Shown: positions 27,938 to 41,356, numbered from the stretch's first letter. The stretch: DNA of 64,000 bases from Tethya wilhelma (GCA_964030475.1 CAXIPT010000001.1:2172449-2236448); one strand, 5' to 3'. A program made the numbers and translations. The notes: generated by a model from the letters alone, not told the origin.

Positions 27938-30403
27938 ATGGCCTTTTGCGATACTATTGGTTTTGATGCAATGTCTGAACAGCAACCTAGCGAACAAAAG
28001 GTATATACGGTGTGAGCAAAGATTATGCGTACATCGTTTACTTAATCCCCCACTTATTTCTTGCAGAATCTTAACCAACTATTTCCATTTGAGGAAAAGC
28101 CTTTTGATTTGGATGGAACAGGCGCAGTCTCACCGTTTTCACTGTCTACTCTCAGCACTAGTGGAGCTGACGAATATTGCCAGTCCAGCATTCTTGACGA
28201 AGCCACGTTTGACCACGAAGTGAACAGCCAATTGATTTCCACACCCTCACCTGATTACAGCAATTTGCAGCACAATGGAGGCTACTTGAAACGCATTTCT
28301 ATTGAAGCAAGCCCTGTGTCATCTCCAAGCAGCAGCTTGAGTGATGAACTGCATATCATCCCAGCAAATGGCTCTGTCTTAGACATTCACAGTGCAACAG
28401 CTTGCAAGCAAGAGCAATCAAGTGATCATGAAGAGATTGAGACTCAGATTGGTTCTCTTGTGAGTGAGCAAGCAGCCATTGGAGAAGGGTGTTCCAAATT
28501 GAGTGAAGATGAAGAGAAGGAGGTGTCCGAAGAGGAAGAGGGAGAACATGTGGTCACACAACAGAAGCAGGACATACCGAAAAATGTGAAACTGCCACAA
28601 AGTAAGTTTGTTATTATTACAGTGAAATTAATTTTAATTGCTATCAAATTTGATTTGCTTGTAGTAAGTATGTATATGTGTCTAATGTAATCTGCATTGG
28701 AAAATTGAAGATAATAATAATATATTATTATTATTAATTTTGAGTTGAGTGTCAGCATTTCTAGTATTAATAGTAAAAGAAACAGTGTGTGCATATTGCT
28801 CAATAAGCACCTAGCGCCGCCAGTGGCTGTGACCTTAAGAGTTAGAATCCCTATAACTTTACTACCGTCTCATGACAAGAGCTCAGCTTCAGAAATTTAG
28901 GTGTGTCTTCAATATCTCTAAGATGAGTGAGCAGACTTATTGCTCCATGTAGTGAATCAGTACAGTAAAGTGTGCTCCGAAAATGACCATATTGTGACAT
29001 CTGTTTGCTTATGAAAGTGGGTGGATGTACGTTCTAAGTCTTACGTACTTTGTAAGTGCACAGAAGAAGAAGGGAAATGGTTTCGTTTTGTATAGTGAGT
29101 ACACTAGTTGTACTACTGAGGAGAACCTAGTCTAGAGAAACCTCCATTCAGTGTGATACAGCTAATTGCTTTGTTCCTGTCCTGCTACAAACAATAATCC
29201 AGGTGTACGTAGCACATTTAGAGCCTATTATCATTCACAGTGCATTAAACAGATCAGGCTTTACACTGAAACCCTTTGTACACATGTATAAAGCCACTCG
29301 TTCAGTCTTGAATGCATGCCTGTAAAAAATTTATTGTGTGAGAATTATAATTATAAGTATGGTAATCTTATCCCATCAAAAATAAGCATGATATTAATAT
29401 TAATCTGAAATCACTTTTGTATATACTTGTAGGAAAAGGAGGCATGCAATTATGGCAGTTTCTCTATGCACTTCTGAGTGACAAAAGTGGGAAGTACAAC
29501 AAGCTCATTGAATGGACTTCAAACTGCCAGTCCCGGGAGTTCAGACTACTGGAGCCAGAAGCAATCGCTATCTGGTGGGGAGAGCACAAAAACAAGAAAA
29601 ACATGAGCTATGACAAACTTAGCCGATCTTTACGCTATTACTATGACAAAGGTATCATCCGTAAGATTCCTGGAGAGCGTTATGTGTACCAGTTCTGTGT
29701 CAACCCTGAGCTCATGTACAAGCACATTGGCAACTCAGATTGTCGACCAAAACTTAAGCCAATGCCACAAGCAGCCCAACAAGCTACTTCTGAGTATCAG
29801 ATGAAACATGGTTGTCCTCCTGCGTTGAACAAGGACCCCCTTTACATTGCTCAAAATCCTGTCTCTCTTGCAATGTTACGAGCTTCTGGAGGCTTTATTC
29901 CGAACCTTGACATGCAGTTTCTTCCTCCTGGATATTCTGGCCTGGCTTCATTCCAACCAGGGTTTATAGACTCAAATGGCTACTTGCCACCTGGTCTTGA
30001 GATGAACCCACCCCCAGTCTCTGGCTATGCACATCATCTTGATAGTCACATCTTGAAGTCAAATTTACCTCCAATGAGGAAGTGCCGATCTTTTGATTCT
30101 TCCAGCCTGTATATGAGTGAAGGAGCTGACGTACCTAACTTTGGTCACCCCTTTGTGCCTGGAGTGGGCATGGCGCAGTCACTGCCTAGTGTTATTCACT
30201 CACATCAGCCTCCACTGCATGACATGTCTCCCCCTCCTGCTTCAAGTGGGGGTGTTAGTCCAATTGCACCCAGCTTCCCTCTCGATGAAATTATTGAATT
30301 CACCTCTCCACCACAAAGCACATATTCAGCATGTGATGGGAACAGTTTAGCTTATGGTACAAATAGTCAAGATATTCCAATTGGTTGGAACTTCAGTGCT
30401 TAA
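27938..30403 (+). CDS. ETS-domain transcription factor A (PEA3-like)
   Basis: Exons 27938-28000, 28067-28601 and 29433-30403 give 522 residues. The N-terminal ~190 residues are Ser/Glu-rich and acidic (EEKEVSEEEEGE). The motif IPKNVKLPQRKGG leads into an ETS domain at about residues 200-300, with the tryptophans of LWQFL, LIEWT and WWG and the DNA-recognition helix MSYDKLSRSLRYYYDKG, then GERYVYQF. The domain most resembles the PEA3 group (GERYVYKF, then RP-LK). The family binds GGAA/T cores as a nuclear regulator. No Pointed domain is seen. The C-terminus is Pro/Ser-rich with an RSFDSS motif shared with the neighbour at 34900. The exon-2 end is phase 1, splitting the Arg before KGG. Confidence 0.96.
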
Positions 30404-30596
30404 TTTTTTTGCATAGTGTCACTCAACAGTTTGATCTGTACCTTCTCTATATTCAAACTATATAGTTTGTTGAACAATATTATATAGTGTATGCATACAT
30501 TTGTACATCTTATAATTTCTGCACCGAACAGCAATTTATTCTACTAACACAATCATGTATACATTAACATACAATTTTTCAGCAGGTATTTTCCCC

Positions 30597-30636
<40 letters not shown>

Positions 30637-31164
30637 TGTTTAGTTTGTGTGAAAAATGCAATTTAATATTAATAATAAACATTCCTCCATACGTGCACAA
30701 GCATAAGCACACACAAAAAAAAAAGGCTGAAATGCTGTTAGTAAAATCACATTGCACACATAGCTACTTTAATAGAATAACAATGATATTTAAAATTAAA
30801 TTGATACATGTAGATCTACCTATAGCTAGAGCTACATAGGATACATTCCTGCATAATCATAATTAATCATGGGCTTTAGTAATGGGTAAGAGGTCGACAA
30901 TAGCACGTGCGCGTGCGTGCGCGCGATATATATTCCACGCGCTAATTACCTGCATAACATTGACTTTTATGTGCTCAGCTTGATTAATTGACTCTTAGTC
31001 TTAATACTCTTATTATTGTTCTTGTCTGGTCGCATAATATATAATTTATATAATCAGGTCAAAAAAGATAACTTCTGAAATGAAGCAACACTTCTCAATA
31101 ATAGCCGGCATGTAATTTATAGCATGTGACGACTTGGAGACTGCTGTTGTATCAAAGATCTGAT
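30404..31164. other. 3' UTR and intergenic sequence
   Basis: AATAAA at 30674-30679 lies 270 bases after the ETS-A stop. (TG)n at ~30600-30635 lies between them. An alternating purine-pyrimidine run (GCACGTGCGCGTGCGTGCGCG) lies at 30903-30925. No gene seen. Confidence 0.55.
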
Positions 31165-31600
31165 GCAAAATCAGTGGAAACACGTCATCAACACTGGAAT
31201 TAACAAATACTCATGATGTGTCACATAACCAGAAAGTGAAGAAGGAATCTTGAGAACAAGGTTAGTACCGCAGAGAGTGGGCCTAGGAGAACCATCTAGA
31301 CTACCATTGGTATGACTGGCTACTGGAATAAGTCTTGTTGACATCTCAGAAGATTCTGAGGCACTCCCATTACTAACATGACCCCCCCTCTGGTTGCTTA
31401 TTCTCTCCCTGTGTTGATGAACATGAAGATCTAAGTGTCTGAGACTGCACATCTACACTCAGAGTCAGTGGTTTTCACAGATGTGGGTTCAGCAGCAAAT
31501 GGTATAGCAGAAATCATATCTTCTTTTAAATAACACTTTTTCTGAATTCGTCATCAAACATATTAAGCGGACGATCATTGCCATATCTTTAGATAATAGA
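31165..31600 (-). pseudogene. Possible frameshifted coding relic, unidentified
   Basis: On the minus strand three consecutive coding-like segments occur in different frames. RYGNDRPLNMFDDEFRKSVI (about 31600-31535) is followed by LKEDMISAIPFAAEPTSVKT..SDT (to about 31440), then a Ser-rich stretch with TRLIPVASHTNGSLDGSPRP and LKIPSSLSGYV down to 31171. The junctions lie at short A/T runs or stops. It could be a decayed gene or exons with sequence errors. No family recognised. Confidence 0.3.
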
Positions 31601-31914
31601 TAGATATGGCCTATGGATCGAGGGGGAAGGTGTTCAGATCAGACTTTTTTTGAACAGCAGATTTGGTAGGTTCTGTGATAGAAAAAAGTTTATTTTCTAT
31701 AATTATAGCAGAGAAATAAAAATATTTCCCCACCTTACCTTACTAAGTTTAATACTTATACACGCCACCAAAAGCTAGGGGACCAAAAACGCATAGGTAA
31801 GCAAGAATGAGTTCTCGAAATTGAAAATCTCTACTATACCATAGAAAATATAGGGCCACATTATCTATGACTCTATACTATCCTCAAGAATATATACAAC
31901 TTCAGAAATGCTAG

Positions 31915-32030
31915 GCGCGCTATATATAGATCTATATAGCTATATAGCTAGCTAGCTAGCGAAAGTCATATCGCACGTGATCATGATCGGCGCCGCTAGC
32001 TGCAGCGCGGCGCGCTGGATATATCTCTGG
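31915..32030. repeat. Cluster of perfect short palindromes
   Basis: Within ~115 bases lie TATATAGATCTATATA, repeated CTAG / AGCTATATAGCT units, CACGTG, TGATCATGATC, GGCGCC, GCTAGC, CTGCAG and AGCGCGGCGCGCT. The local shift from AT to GC-rich palindromes stands out from its surroundings. Confidence 0.6.
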
Positions 32031-32274
32031 ATGTATGAGTCAAAAGTCAGTAGTATTAGCCAAACTGAGTCTGAAATTCCATTCTCTCGCTTTTTTCTTG
32101 TAATAAAGAATTGTTAATATAGTCAGTTTGCTGGCTAGCCCATATTTGGAACACTTTCTAGCTAGCCCAAGAAATACAGACCCCACTGGACTTGCCTTGT
32201 ACTCTGAGTGACGCTTTGCTATACAAGTGCATTGGCCATACATGAGTACTAGGTTCATGTACTTCCTGTTTTAC

Positions 32275-33246
32275 GTAGTAGAAGGCGTAGGTTGCATAAT
32301 CCATTTGTGTGCTATTGTCTTTTGAAGTGTAATGTATACAAATTCAGCATCCTGCCCACTTGATATGGAGTGTCATAACGTGTCAAAGTATCTATGAATA
32401 TCATCACAGGTGTGTAGTATAAACTTCAAAGGGTCATTACCAGCTATGACAATCATTATGTGTGAGAATGGTAGTTACTGACACAGTAGTATAATCTGAT
32501 CAAAGGTTTCCTTGGTTATCGCTAATTGGATGATCATAACTATTTACGTTAGCCCCACCACTGCACAATTGTGTCACACAGTGTTGTGTTTGTGTGCATA
32601 TATAGAGTTATCTGTCATCATTTGACGCCGAGCTATATAGGGTTTCCAAAGAATAAGCACCGAGGAAATGGACGTATAAACAAAGTATTCTATGGTATAT
32701 CAGTTCAATAATGAGTGAAACATAAGATTCTTTGAGCATAACATAAGTATCTAAAACAACAGACAAGTTGTAATTCATTAGTGCAAGCATTTCGTTGTGG
32801 GATTAACAAAATTAACATTTTGTATTATTCAGGACAATTTATAGTGTAGCGGAAGCAGAGGTGGTACGATAAAAGTGTGCCTTAATTTCCAGTTCCAGAT
32901 AGTACGAATCTACACTGGTACTCACAGTGATAACAATTACACCATACTAATCATTCACTATATTCTATGGATGTCACACATATAATGCATGTGGGCATCA
33001 TGAAACAGCTACAGGTCAGTACATTTTCAAATCTGCACTTGGTAACAAAAATGTCAGTGTTGTACAATCATGTGACAGTTTTTTCATGGTTGTTTTCCCA
33101 ATGATGTGGTAGTGTGCTCCACATCAGCATTCAGGAGTCATGGAGATAGACAACACCACAAATGGAATGGTTGCAAACTTGTCATCGTAAATTTCTTGTG
33201 TGCCAATGTTTTTGTGAAGTTGGAATAGACAACATTATAACTATTG
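32275..33246 (+). repeat. Left copy of a ~0.96-kb tandem duplication at a contig join
   Basis: Nearly identical to 33253-34204, in the same orientation, with scattered substitutions and small indels (for example ~20 extra bases near 32970-33000). The copy ends exactly at the N at 33247. Confidence 0.9.
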
Positions 33247-33252
33247 NCTTTT

Positions 33253-34204
33253 GTAGTAGAAGGCGTAGGTTGCATAATCCATTTGTGTGCTATTGTCTTT
33301 TGAAGTGTAATGTATACAAATTCAGCATCCTGCCCACTTGATATGGAGTGTCATAACGTGTCAAAGTATCTATGAATATCATCACAGGTGTGTAGTATAA
33401 ACTTCAAAGGGTCATTACCAGCTATGACAATCATTATGTGTGAGAATGGTAGTTACTGACACAGTAGTATAATCTGATCAAAGGTTTCCTTGGTTATCGC
33501 TAATTGGATGATCATAACTATTTACGTTAGCCCCACCACTGCACAATTGTGTCACACAGTGTTGTGTTTGTGTGCATATATAGAGTTATCTGTCATCATT
33601 TGACGCCGAGCTATATAGGGTTTCCAAAGAATAAGCACCAAGGAAATGGACGTGTAACAAAGTATTCTATGTTATATCAGTTCAATAATCAGTGAAACAT
33701 AAGATTCTTTGAGCATAACATAACTATCTAAAACAACAGACAAGTTGTAATTCATTAGTACAAGCATTATGTTGTGGGATTAACAGAATTAACATTTTGT
33801 ATTATTCAGGACAATTTATAGTGTAGCGGAAGCAGAGGTGGTACGATAAAAGTGTGCCTTAATTTCCAGTTCCAGATAGTACGAATCTACACTGGTACTC
33901 ACAGTGATAACAATTACACCATGATACTGATCATTCACTATATTCTATGGGGGCATCACGAAACAGCTACAGGTCAGTACATTTTCAAATCTGCACTTGG
34001 TAATAAAAATGTCAGTGTTGTACAATCATGTGACAGTTTTTTCATGGTTGCTTTCCCAATGATGTAGTAGTGTGCTCCACATCAGCATTCAGGAGTCATG
34101 GAGATAGACAACACCACAAATGGAATGGTTGCAAACTTGTCATCGTAAATTTCTTGTGTGCCAATGTTTTTGTGAAGTTGGAATAGACAACATTATAACT
34201 ATTG
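33253..34204 (+). repeat. Right copy of the ~0.96-kb tandem duplication
   Basis: Begins within six bases of the N at 33247. The arrangement (left contig end overlapping right contig start) fits two unmerged alleles rather than a genomic duplication. No gene was recognised in the unit. Confidence 0.9.
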
Positions 34205-34899
34205 TCAGTTTGGAAATTGGTCCTAAAAATAGCATCCTGTTCAGCTGGAAATGAGGATAGACAACATTATTGGAGTTGGACAAGGAGAACTAAAACCTGG
34301 ATGTGAGTACTGATAACTACATCATTAATACTTGCATGGGTTTAATTTACTGGTTCCAATAAGTTCTGGTGGAAATGAAGCTCAATATTATAGTATTTCC
34401 ATTAGACTGACTGGCAGGAAGTCATGTCACTTACAGTACATACATACATACAGTGCTAAGAAGGATTTTGATATGTAACCCACACATCCCACAGGAAATT
34501 GATGCTCAATAGAGTTTGTTTTCATCCCACTCATTCTAACTAGTGGCAAGATCAGAGCAATGAATAATATTGGATAATACAATTCATAATGCACTGTTAT
34601 TGTAGTGACGCAAAAGTGCATCCGGTTGGTACGTGCATGCGGTTACCGATAGTATTGTGTACACATAATGAAATTCTAGGTACTTCAGATGGCCGCCCCC
34701 TCAAATGCGCACAAAAACGTAGCTGATTTTCATGCGTCACAGCTTGTGTTTGTCATATCCGTGCTGAAAAGGTGGGTACACATCCGCTGTGTAAGCATTT
34801 AAAGACCTCGGATCTGCTTTGCCCATCAGTTTTGTTTTGATGAATAGTTCACTCCAAGTTCACTGAGAGCTAGAAATCAAGTTTATTTGCACATGCAAT
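34205..34899. other. Upstream region of ETS gene B
   Basis: Unique sequence. No clear TATA box was recognised before the ATG at 34900; GC content rises at 34640-34720. Confidence 0.4.
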
Positions 34900-37058
34900 A
34901 TGGATTACAATTACGATCTTCAGGTGAGTGAAACTGATGGTAGATCTGATCATAATACTAGGGTTATGTATATTGCTGAACAAGTAGTTAACTGCATGGT
35001 GAAATTTCATTTAATTTGCAGGAGTATTCCAACAGTGTTCTTTTTCAAGGCAGTCCACCAGCATCTTTGGCCTGTGCTCTATCATTTCAGACTGCAGGTA
35101 AGTCATATTTTTGAACTCATACATGCCTGCCTGCCTGCCTGCCTGCATGATTGCTCATGGATGAGGAGGTACTAGAGCTAAGTTTAAAATTCCCCCTCTT
35201 CCCTTTCTCTACAGAGGCTACAGTACCAGATACATCCAATCTACTCACCAGCTCTGTGCTCATTGCAAACAGCATGGACTGCATCTCCACATCTGCAGAG
35301 TGTCCCATGGAGGGAGAGCAGTGGTCAACTGTTAGCTGTGGACCAGTTAGACAATTCCATGATCCTTACTTTCAGCAGCAATTCTCACCTGCAACACTCA
35401 TTACACCTCCACCTGAACATGAGGCGAGGGGCTTTCCACCAATGTATCCTTACAGTTGGCAGCAGCAGGCAACATCCTACGGAACTTCACAAACCCCAGT
35501 TCCAATCAGTGATTGCTACATTCATGGTTCATCACTTGACGATAGCCCCCTCTCTTCTCCTGGCTCAACCGATGGTACCACCATGCAAGACACTCCTCCT
35601 CAATACAGTGATGCTACCTACACCCAGGCATCTGTATCCACACGATCTCGCTCACCACTGGTTGATCATGTCTACGGAATCTCTTCAACACAATCCAATG
35701 CCATATTGGGAGGTGAAAGTCTTGGATATGTGCTGAGTGGTTGTGGAACAACTGGATTTGGTGGCACATGCAGCATGGTCACCGTTTCAGCATCAGCCAA
35801 TCGAGAGAGCATAGAAAGCAGTGTTCCCAAAAATGTCAAAATGCCACAAAGTAAGTATTATACTTATTACTTACACAGCATGCATAACTTAATGGACATG
35901 GGATGCCTTTAAGATAATGAGTCCGTAATTGTGGTATTATTAGAGGTTTGAAATGTGGTTACATGTGCAGCTGGTGTGCCTTACTTTCACATGTTCTGAA
36001 GCTAATAAAGTGACTTTTCATTATTGCCTACTCTATAGCTATAAGGGCTGCATATGACTATCATGCATAATACGACACTGTTTTACCATTTGCTCTTTTC
36101 TTTTGTGTTCTCTGCAGGAAAAGGCGGCATTCAATTGTGGCAGTTCCTTTATTCCCTTCTCACTGACCCAGGGAAAAAATATAGCAATCTTATCGAGTGG
36201 ACAGCTAACAGGAGAGAGAGAGAATTCCGAATGCTTGAGCCTGAGGCAATTGCTATTTGGTGGGGGCACCACAAGAACAAGCCTAATATGAGCTACGACA
36301 AATTCAGTCGTTCTCTTCGTTACTACTATGACAAGGGAATCCTAAAGAAGATCCCTGGAGAGCGTTACGTTTACCGTTTCCTGACCGATCCTGAGCAGAT
36401 GTACCGACACATTGGTACATCCGATTCCAGACCAAAACTAAAGCCTATGCCACAATCTGCAAAAGTTGCAATGACCAAGTACCAGAAGGAACAGAATCTT
36501 AACTTTTCTTCCAACAATACCCCCATCATCACACCTGCACCAGAACCCCTGACAGTGGTCAAGAGTGATGAACCAAGTACTTCAGTTGCATCAATGGTGG
36601 ACATCACTTCTTCTGTATGCACTCCACCTCCTCCTCCCTACAGTCACTACAGTACAACTGCAAATACACTGTACGTCAGCAGTGTACGACAGTGCTCGGC
36701 ATCAACTGGCAACCTTGCAGTTGACACTGGATTCAACTCTGAAACAGTTCCTATGAAGCGAAGCCGATCACTTGATAGTGCAAAAGAGGCAGAGAAGCAT
36801 TCATCTAGTTTTACTAGTCATTCACTCCCAAACAACGATGACTTCTATCTTTCAAATAGATTATCAGTGTCCCCCGTGTCCCAATCTGATTGCAATTCAT
36901 CACAGGTGTACACTAGCAAAGTAGGATATGGTTATGACTCTTATGTTGCAAGTCAAATGGACTCGTACCCTTCTTCAAGTTCGACGGACTATTACACACC
37001 GCACCAAACCATCCCCACAAACTTTGTTCCCCCACCAACACAATCCACTTGGAATTAA
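34900..37058 (+). CDS. ETS-domain transcription factor B (PEA3-like)
   Basis: Exons 34900-34923, 35022-35097, 35215-35850 and 36118-37058 give 558 residues with consistent phases. The N-terminal half is Ser/Thr/Pro-rich. VPKNVKMPQRKGG precedes the ETS domain (about residues 246-345): IQLWQFLYSLLTD, NLIEWTANRREREFRMLEPE, MSYDKFSRSLRYYYDKG, IPGERYVYRF. Downstream TSDSRPKLKPMPQSA and KRSRSLDS repeat features of the ETS gene at 27938. The final intron splits the same Arg codon in the same phase, with the same CCACAAA|GTAAGT donor. This is a tandem paralogue; sequence-specific GGAA/T binding in the nucleus is inferred from the family. The tail is Ser/Tyr/Pro-rich and ends STWN. Confidence 0.96.
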
Positions 37059-40000
37059 AACTTGTAGTACTCAATTGAGTGAATGAATACAGTAAGTGTG
37101 TTAACAAAAAAGAATCTTGTATGCACTACCCAGGTCCAATGTCAGTAAACATTCTAGCAATTGTATCCATCCAATTATATTTTGTTACTTTACATACATG
37201 TACTACTTAACACTTTTGTTTGAATGCATTACTTCTTTTGTATGCTAAAGTCGCTTTTGTGTACCAATCTACTTTACACGATTTAACTAAAATGTACCAA
37301 TCAATCTGTTTTAAGCATCTTCGTGTCTTGTGTACAAATTGAATTGTCCTATTACTGACAATTTACTGTGTTCTCATACAAAGTGACATTATGCACATGC
37401 AAGACTTGGTCATTATCAACAGTTTTCAAAGCAACTTGTACTCCTTCCAGACAAGCCAACCCTTTCTACTAGCATACATATGTTCGACCTGATGTCAGCC
37501 TAACACCTGTTTCTTAAAACCTCAACAAAAGGCTTATGTATACAGTAGATAGCGTACTCTTTTCGGGCATTGCAGTGGGCAAGGCTGATGAAAGATTAGT
37601 AGTTACAGTTGTTGTTGCTACGCTGTGTTACCGCACTACCAGACAAGTAATTGGGAGTTTTTGTGTTACTTTACATGTGTATGGTCACGCTAGCTAGCAC
37701 TCTTGCATGCATCTGTATGAAGATCGAATTAAAACAAGATCTAGAGACAAGAAAGCATCATGAGAACATGACACCACGACCGCCTCTTAATCTAGAGCAC
37801 ACACATGAGAGGACTTTACTTTGTTCCACAATCAAAGCTTTAACTTCATACCCATGGTTACATACCACACAAGGGGGTGTTAGGAAATGAGAAGTGTTTC
37901 CACAATATGCTTACAGCATCTGCTGCGGCCAGAGTGAATTGCTATCAGTGCATGCATATAAAATTAGGAAAGAAGGAAAAAAGTTTCTTTGTAGTAACCA
38001 TGTTATGATATAGGCGACCACCTGCTATTGTAACATACAAAACCATATAAGGATGTACGTGTACCCCCATGAAAAGGTATGCAGCTGGTGCACATGTATT
38101 ATGATCTAGCTGTAACGCTAAGCGCAGCAGTAAGATAAAATAACTAGAATCTAAATCAGATGCTGTTACTGGAAAGGATCAACATTTCTGGGGAAGGAAA
38201 TAAGAGTACAGCAATTACTATACTCCACATCCTCACTTTTTATGGCCTATTCCATACATTATGACACTAGACGGCACATGTTTTTTGTAAATTTAAACAT
38301 ACACCAATATTGCCTAATCAATGTATATAGGTTTCACTGGAAGTCACTGATAGAGTGGCACCACAACCTGAGATCATCAAACTAGAGGAAAGATAATTAG
38401 CGCTGAACTTTGGGAGGAAGAGAGTAAAGAACAAGATAATACTTCAAAGGCTCACAACAAACAGAACATCACAGAGGTGCTGCGGGCACATGTGTACAGC
38501 AGCATCAATGATGCCCTATACTCAAGACACCGGCCAGACTTGCAAGTCTGATTCTCATGATATCTGGTGCCGTATGCTATGGATTCTTTGAAGACCGACC
38601 ATATATATGCAAGTTATACAACTCTCGGCCATGACATGACTGGGACAATAACAAAACCATGCATGTGGTATAGTTTATCTGAAAACAGCTGTTCTTTATT
38701 AATAGTGATCGAATTTGTATATCCTGGCAATACACTCATGTGATATCTTATTAGCATAATTGGAACCACCCACTATATACTAATATATTATTATTATACA
38801 CACACAGCGTGGGCTAATAATATTATACTCACAGTCAGATCATAGTAAATGGACATACCTTCCCTTATGATCATGCATAATACTGTGTGACATCAGTTAC
38901 AAATAATATCAATGTTATCATAAACTACCATGCATGACTGTGTTGAATACAGTTTGGCCTATTGCCTTTAACTTCTTGCCTTTCAGACAGAAAAGAATTA
39001 TCACAACAATACAGCATTACGGTCAATAACTCAACAGGTATTTGAATTATTCATGGAATCTCATAATGATATTCGTTAAGTGGTATCCACCGGTTAGTTT
39101 GACGTAATCAGTCTGCACATGCACAACAAGTGGCATCGCGTGTCTACTAGCCACAGGTAGTAGGAATTCATTGACACATCACTATATGTCATCATATATC
39201 ACAATACATTCCCAAAGTTTTATGTAAATACATTGAACATTATGTAATACTATGTGCCTATAATATTATAATTATGTATAACTATTGTGTTTATAGTTAA
39301 TGCATGTGCAATACCTAATTCCATCATACCTATACCCCTATTATTATCACTGTAACATAAGATTACACAAAACCTATACATCAGTGGCACAACATCTGTT
39401 AAGGAGGTCATTACTGTGACCTCAAAGCCTCATTGCATACACCACACTCCATCAACCATGATTGAGTTAACATCAAGTAGAACTTGGTCGTGTTATTGGT
39501 CGGGGTCAAAACCAAAACTGATGACCTCTATGGTACACAATGTCATACGTGATTCTACGTTTTTACACTAACTTCACGACCCATTGATTCAGCTGCAGGT
39601 GGTTACATTTTATTGGCATTGTGAGCTTTTGTGACAATGCATGGAGTAATTCATAGTATGATAACAATTATGACCAATTATGATAATGTCGTTATGATAA
39701 CTATGTAAATCAGTTGGGCAGAGTAGTATCAACTTGTATGGTACTGGGTTAAACATAGCAGTAACAGTTCGTATTGAGTAGTGAAAATTATACTATCTCA
39801 CTGGACAATAGATTGAAAGAAATGTTAATACTTCAACAGGATAATATACTTAGTTGCATGGTGACATCAGAGTTCTTGAAATGCATACACAATTCTTAGT
39901 ATTTCACAATGAAATCATGTTGCATGCCTAGAATGTACTAACTTGGACATAATGAAGTCGCATGGGCAACGTGCATGCAACCAAACAAACAGCCAAGTAA

Positions 40001-41350
40001 AAAGCAAGCATCTTCTCACTAATGTGTAGCACTCATCAACTCCATGCCAAAGGCTAATGAAAAACAAGACTTAGTAGAGCATCACTATTAGTTCATGCAC
40101 ACATACAATACATTACCATAGTACTGACTCTGTAACTAATGTATAGCATACATGACATTGTACTATATTGCTTCATACACCATTATATCTGTTGCCATAG
40201 GGTGTGGGAATATTTGTGAGTATGAATTCTGTGTGCTTAGAAGACAATGAGTTCAGAGCAGCCACTCATGAGCTAGTCAAGTATTGGCAACATGCTAGCT
40301 AAAAGTATTATAATGTGCAAAAATGCCTAGAATGACGTACATACTTAGCTTTACCACTTCCACGTATCAACTGGCATGCAAGTGAGTACATGATTGACAT
40401 ACATGTACATGCAATGCAAAGTGTATTGCCAAGCATACATACACACAGTCACACAAACATGCTTATTACCTCAAGCAGGCAGTGAGTGTTTGCACATTTT
40501 TCAGTCCATGCAGCATGCAATTCCTAGAAGTCAGAAGAACACTGGAAGTAAATGATTGACATACACCAGTGTCAATCCATGGAGGATCAGTACTGACTGA
40601 GACACTTCCTTTCTTTGGTAGCATTTGGTATTAAGTTTTGATTTGTACCAAGAGCAATTGCAAACACTACACATTTTAAAGCTTCATTGGATGATCTTAA
40701 AAATTATAACATGCACAATGTTGTCTAGATGAATGTATGGTTTGGTCTAACTTTTTTATCATCACATCACTTGTGAGAGGTATTATGTAAAAAGCTTTTG
40801 CAGGGTCAGAATGACACACGCACCTACTTAAGCAAATATCCACCACACGTGCTGGCTGTACAAACAATGACTTAACAGCTGCCAAGTTTCTAAGATGTGG
40901 TCTGCTCGAACAACAGGTGATGTAAAAATGCATTTGTATAACGTACATGGAATACTAAGTGCATCGGTTTACCCACACACACACACGCACACACACACAC
41001 TCTCTCTCTTAGTAGCCATAGAACTTGTGGAATTTCATTAGTCTTGCAAAGATGAAATATCTTTGAAGAATTAGGGCCTACTATATGGGCAACCAAACTG
41101 CAATCTGAGACCTGGAGTCTCAGAGATAATGCACAGTATGGTATACAAACAAAAACAAAATAAAAAACAAAAGCCTGCACACGTACACACACACACATAC
41201 ACACATGTATGCATCAACACCCCAACATGCATGTACACATGTGTTTGCATGCACTCTCTTGTACAGGTAATCGTTGTTGTATAATTTCTGCATTTTGGCT
41301 AGTACGCAAACAAACAGAGCCTTACAGCTTCACAAAGAAATTGTAACATT
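37059..41350. other. Intergenic region between convergent ETS-B and DARS1
   Basis: Over 4 kb of AT-rich unique sequence without a confident gene. One orphan open stretch (38401-38551) is listed separately. Short CA/GT patches occur near 40440 and 40976-41000. Confidence 0.6.
38401..38551 (+). CDS. Orphan coding-like stretch, possible terminal exon
   Basis: After an AG at 38399-38400 an open frame of 49 residues ends at TGA 38549-38551. It contains AELWEEESKEQDNTSKAHNK and ITEVLRAHVYSSINDALYSR followed by HRPDLQV. The composition is protein-like and unlike its AT-rich surroundings. There is no ATG and I found no partner exons. It could be a last exon of an unknown gene, a relic, or chance. 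Confidence 0.25.
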
Positions 41351-41356
41351 TTTATT
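41351..41356 (-). promoter_or_regulatory. Poly(A) signal AATAAA (minus strand)
   Basis: The reverse complement of TTTATT, 150 bases beyond the DARS1 stop codon on the minus strand. Confidence 0.5.
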
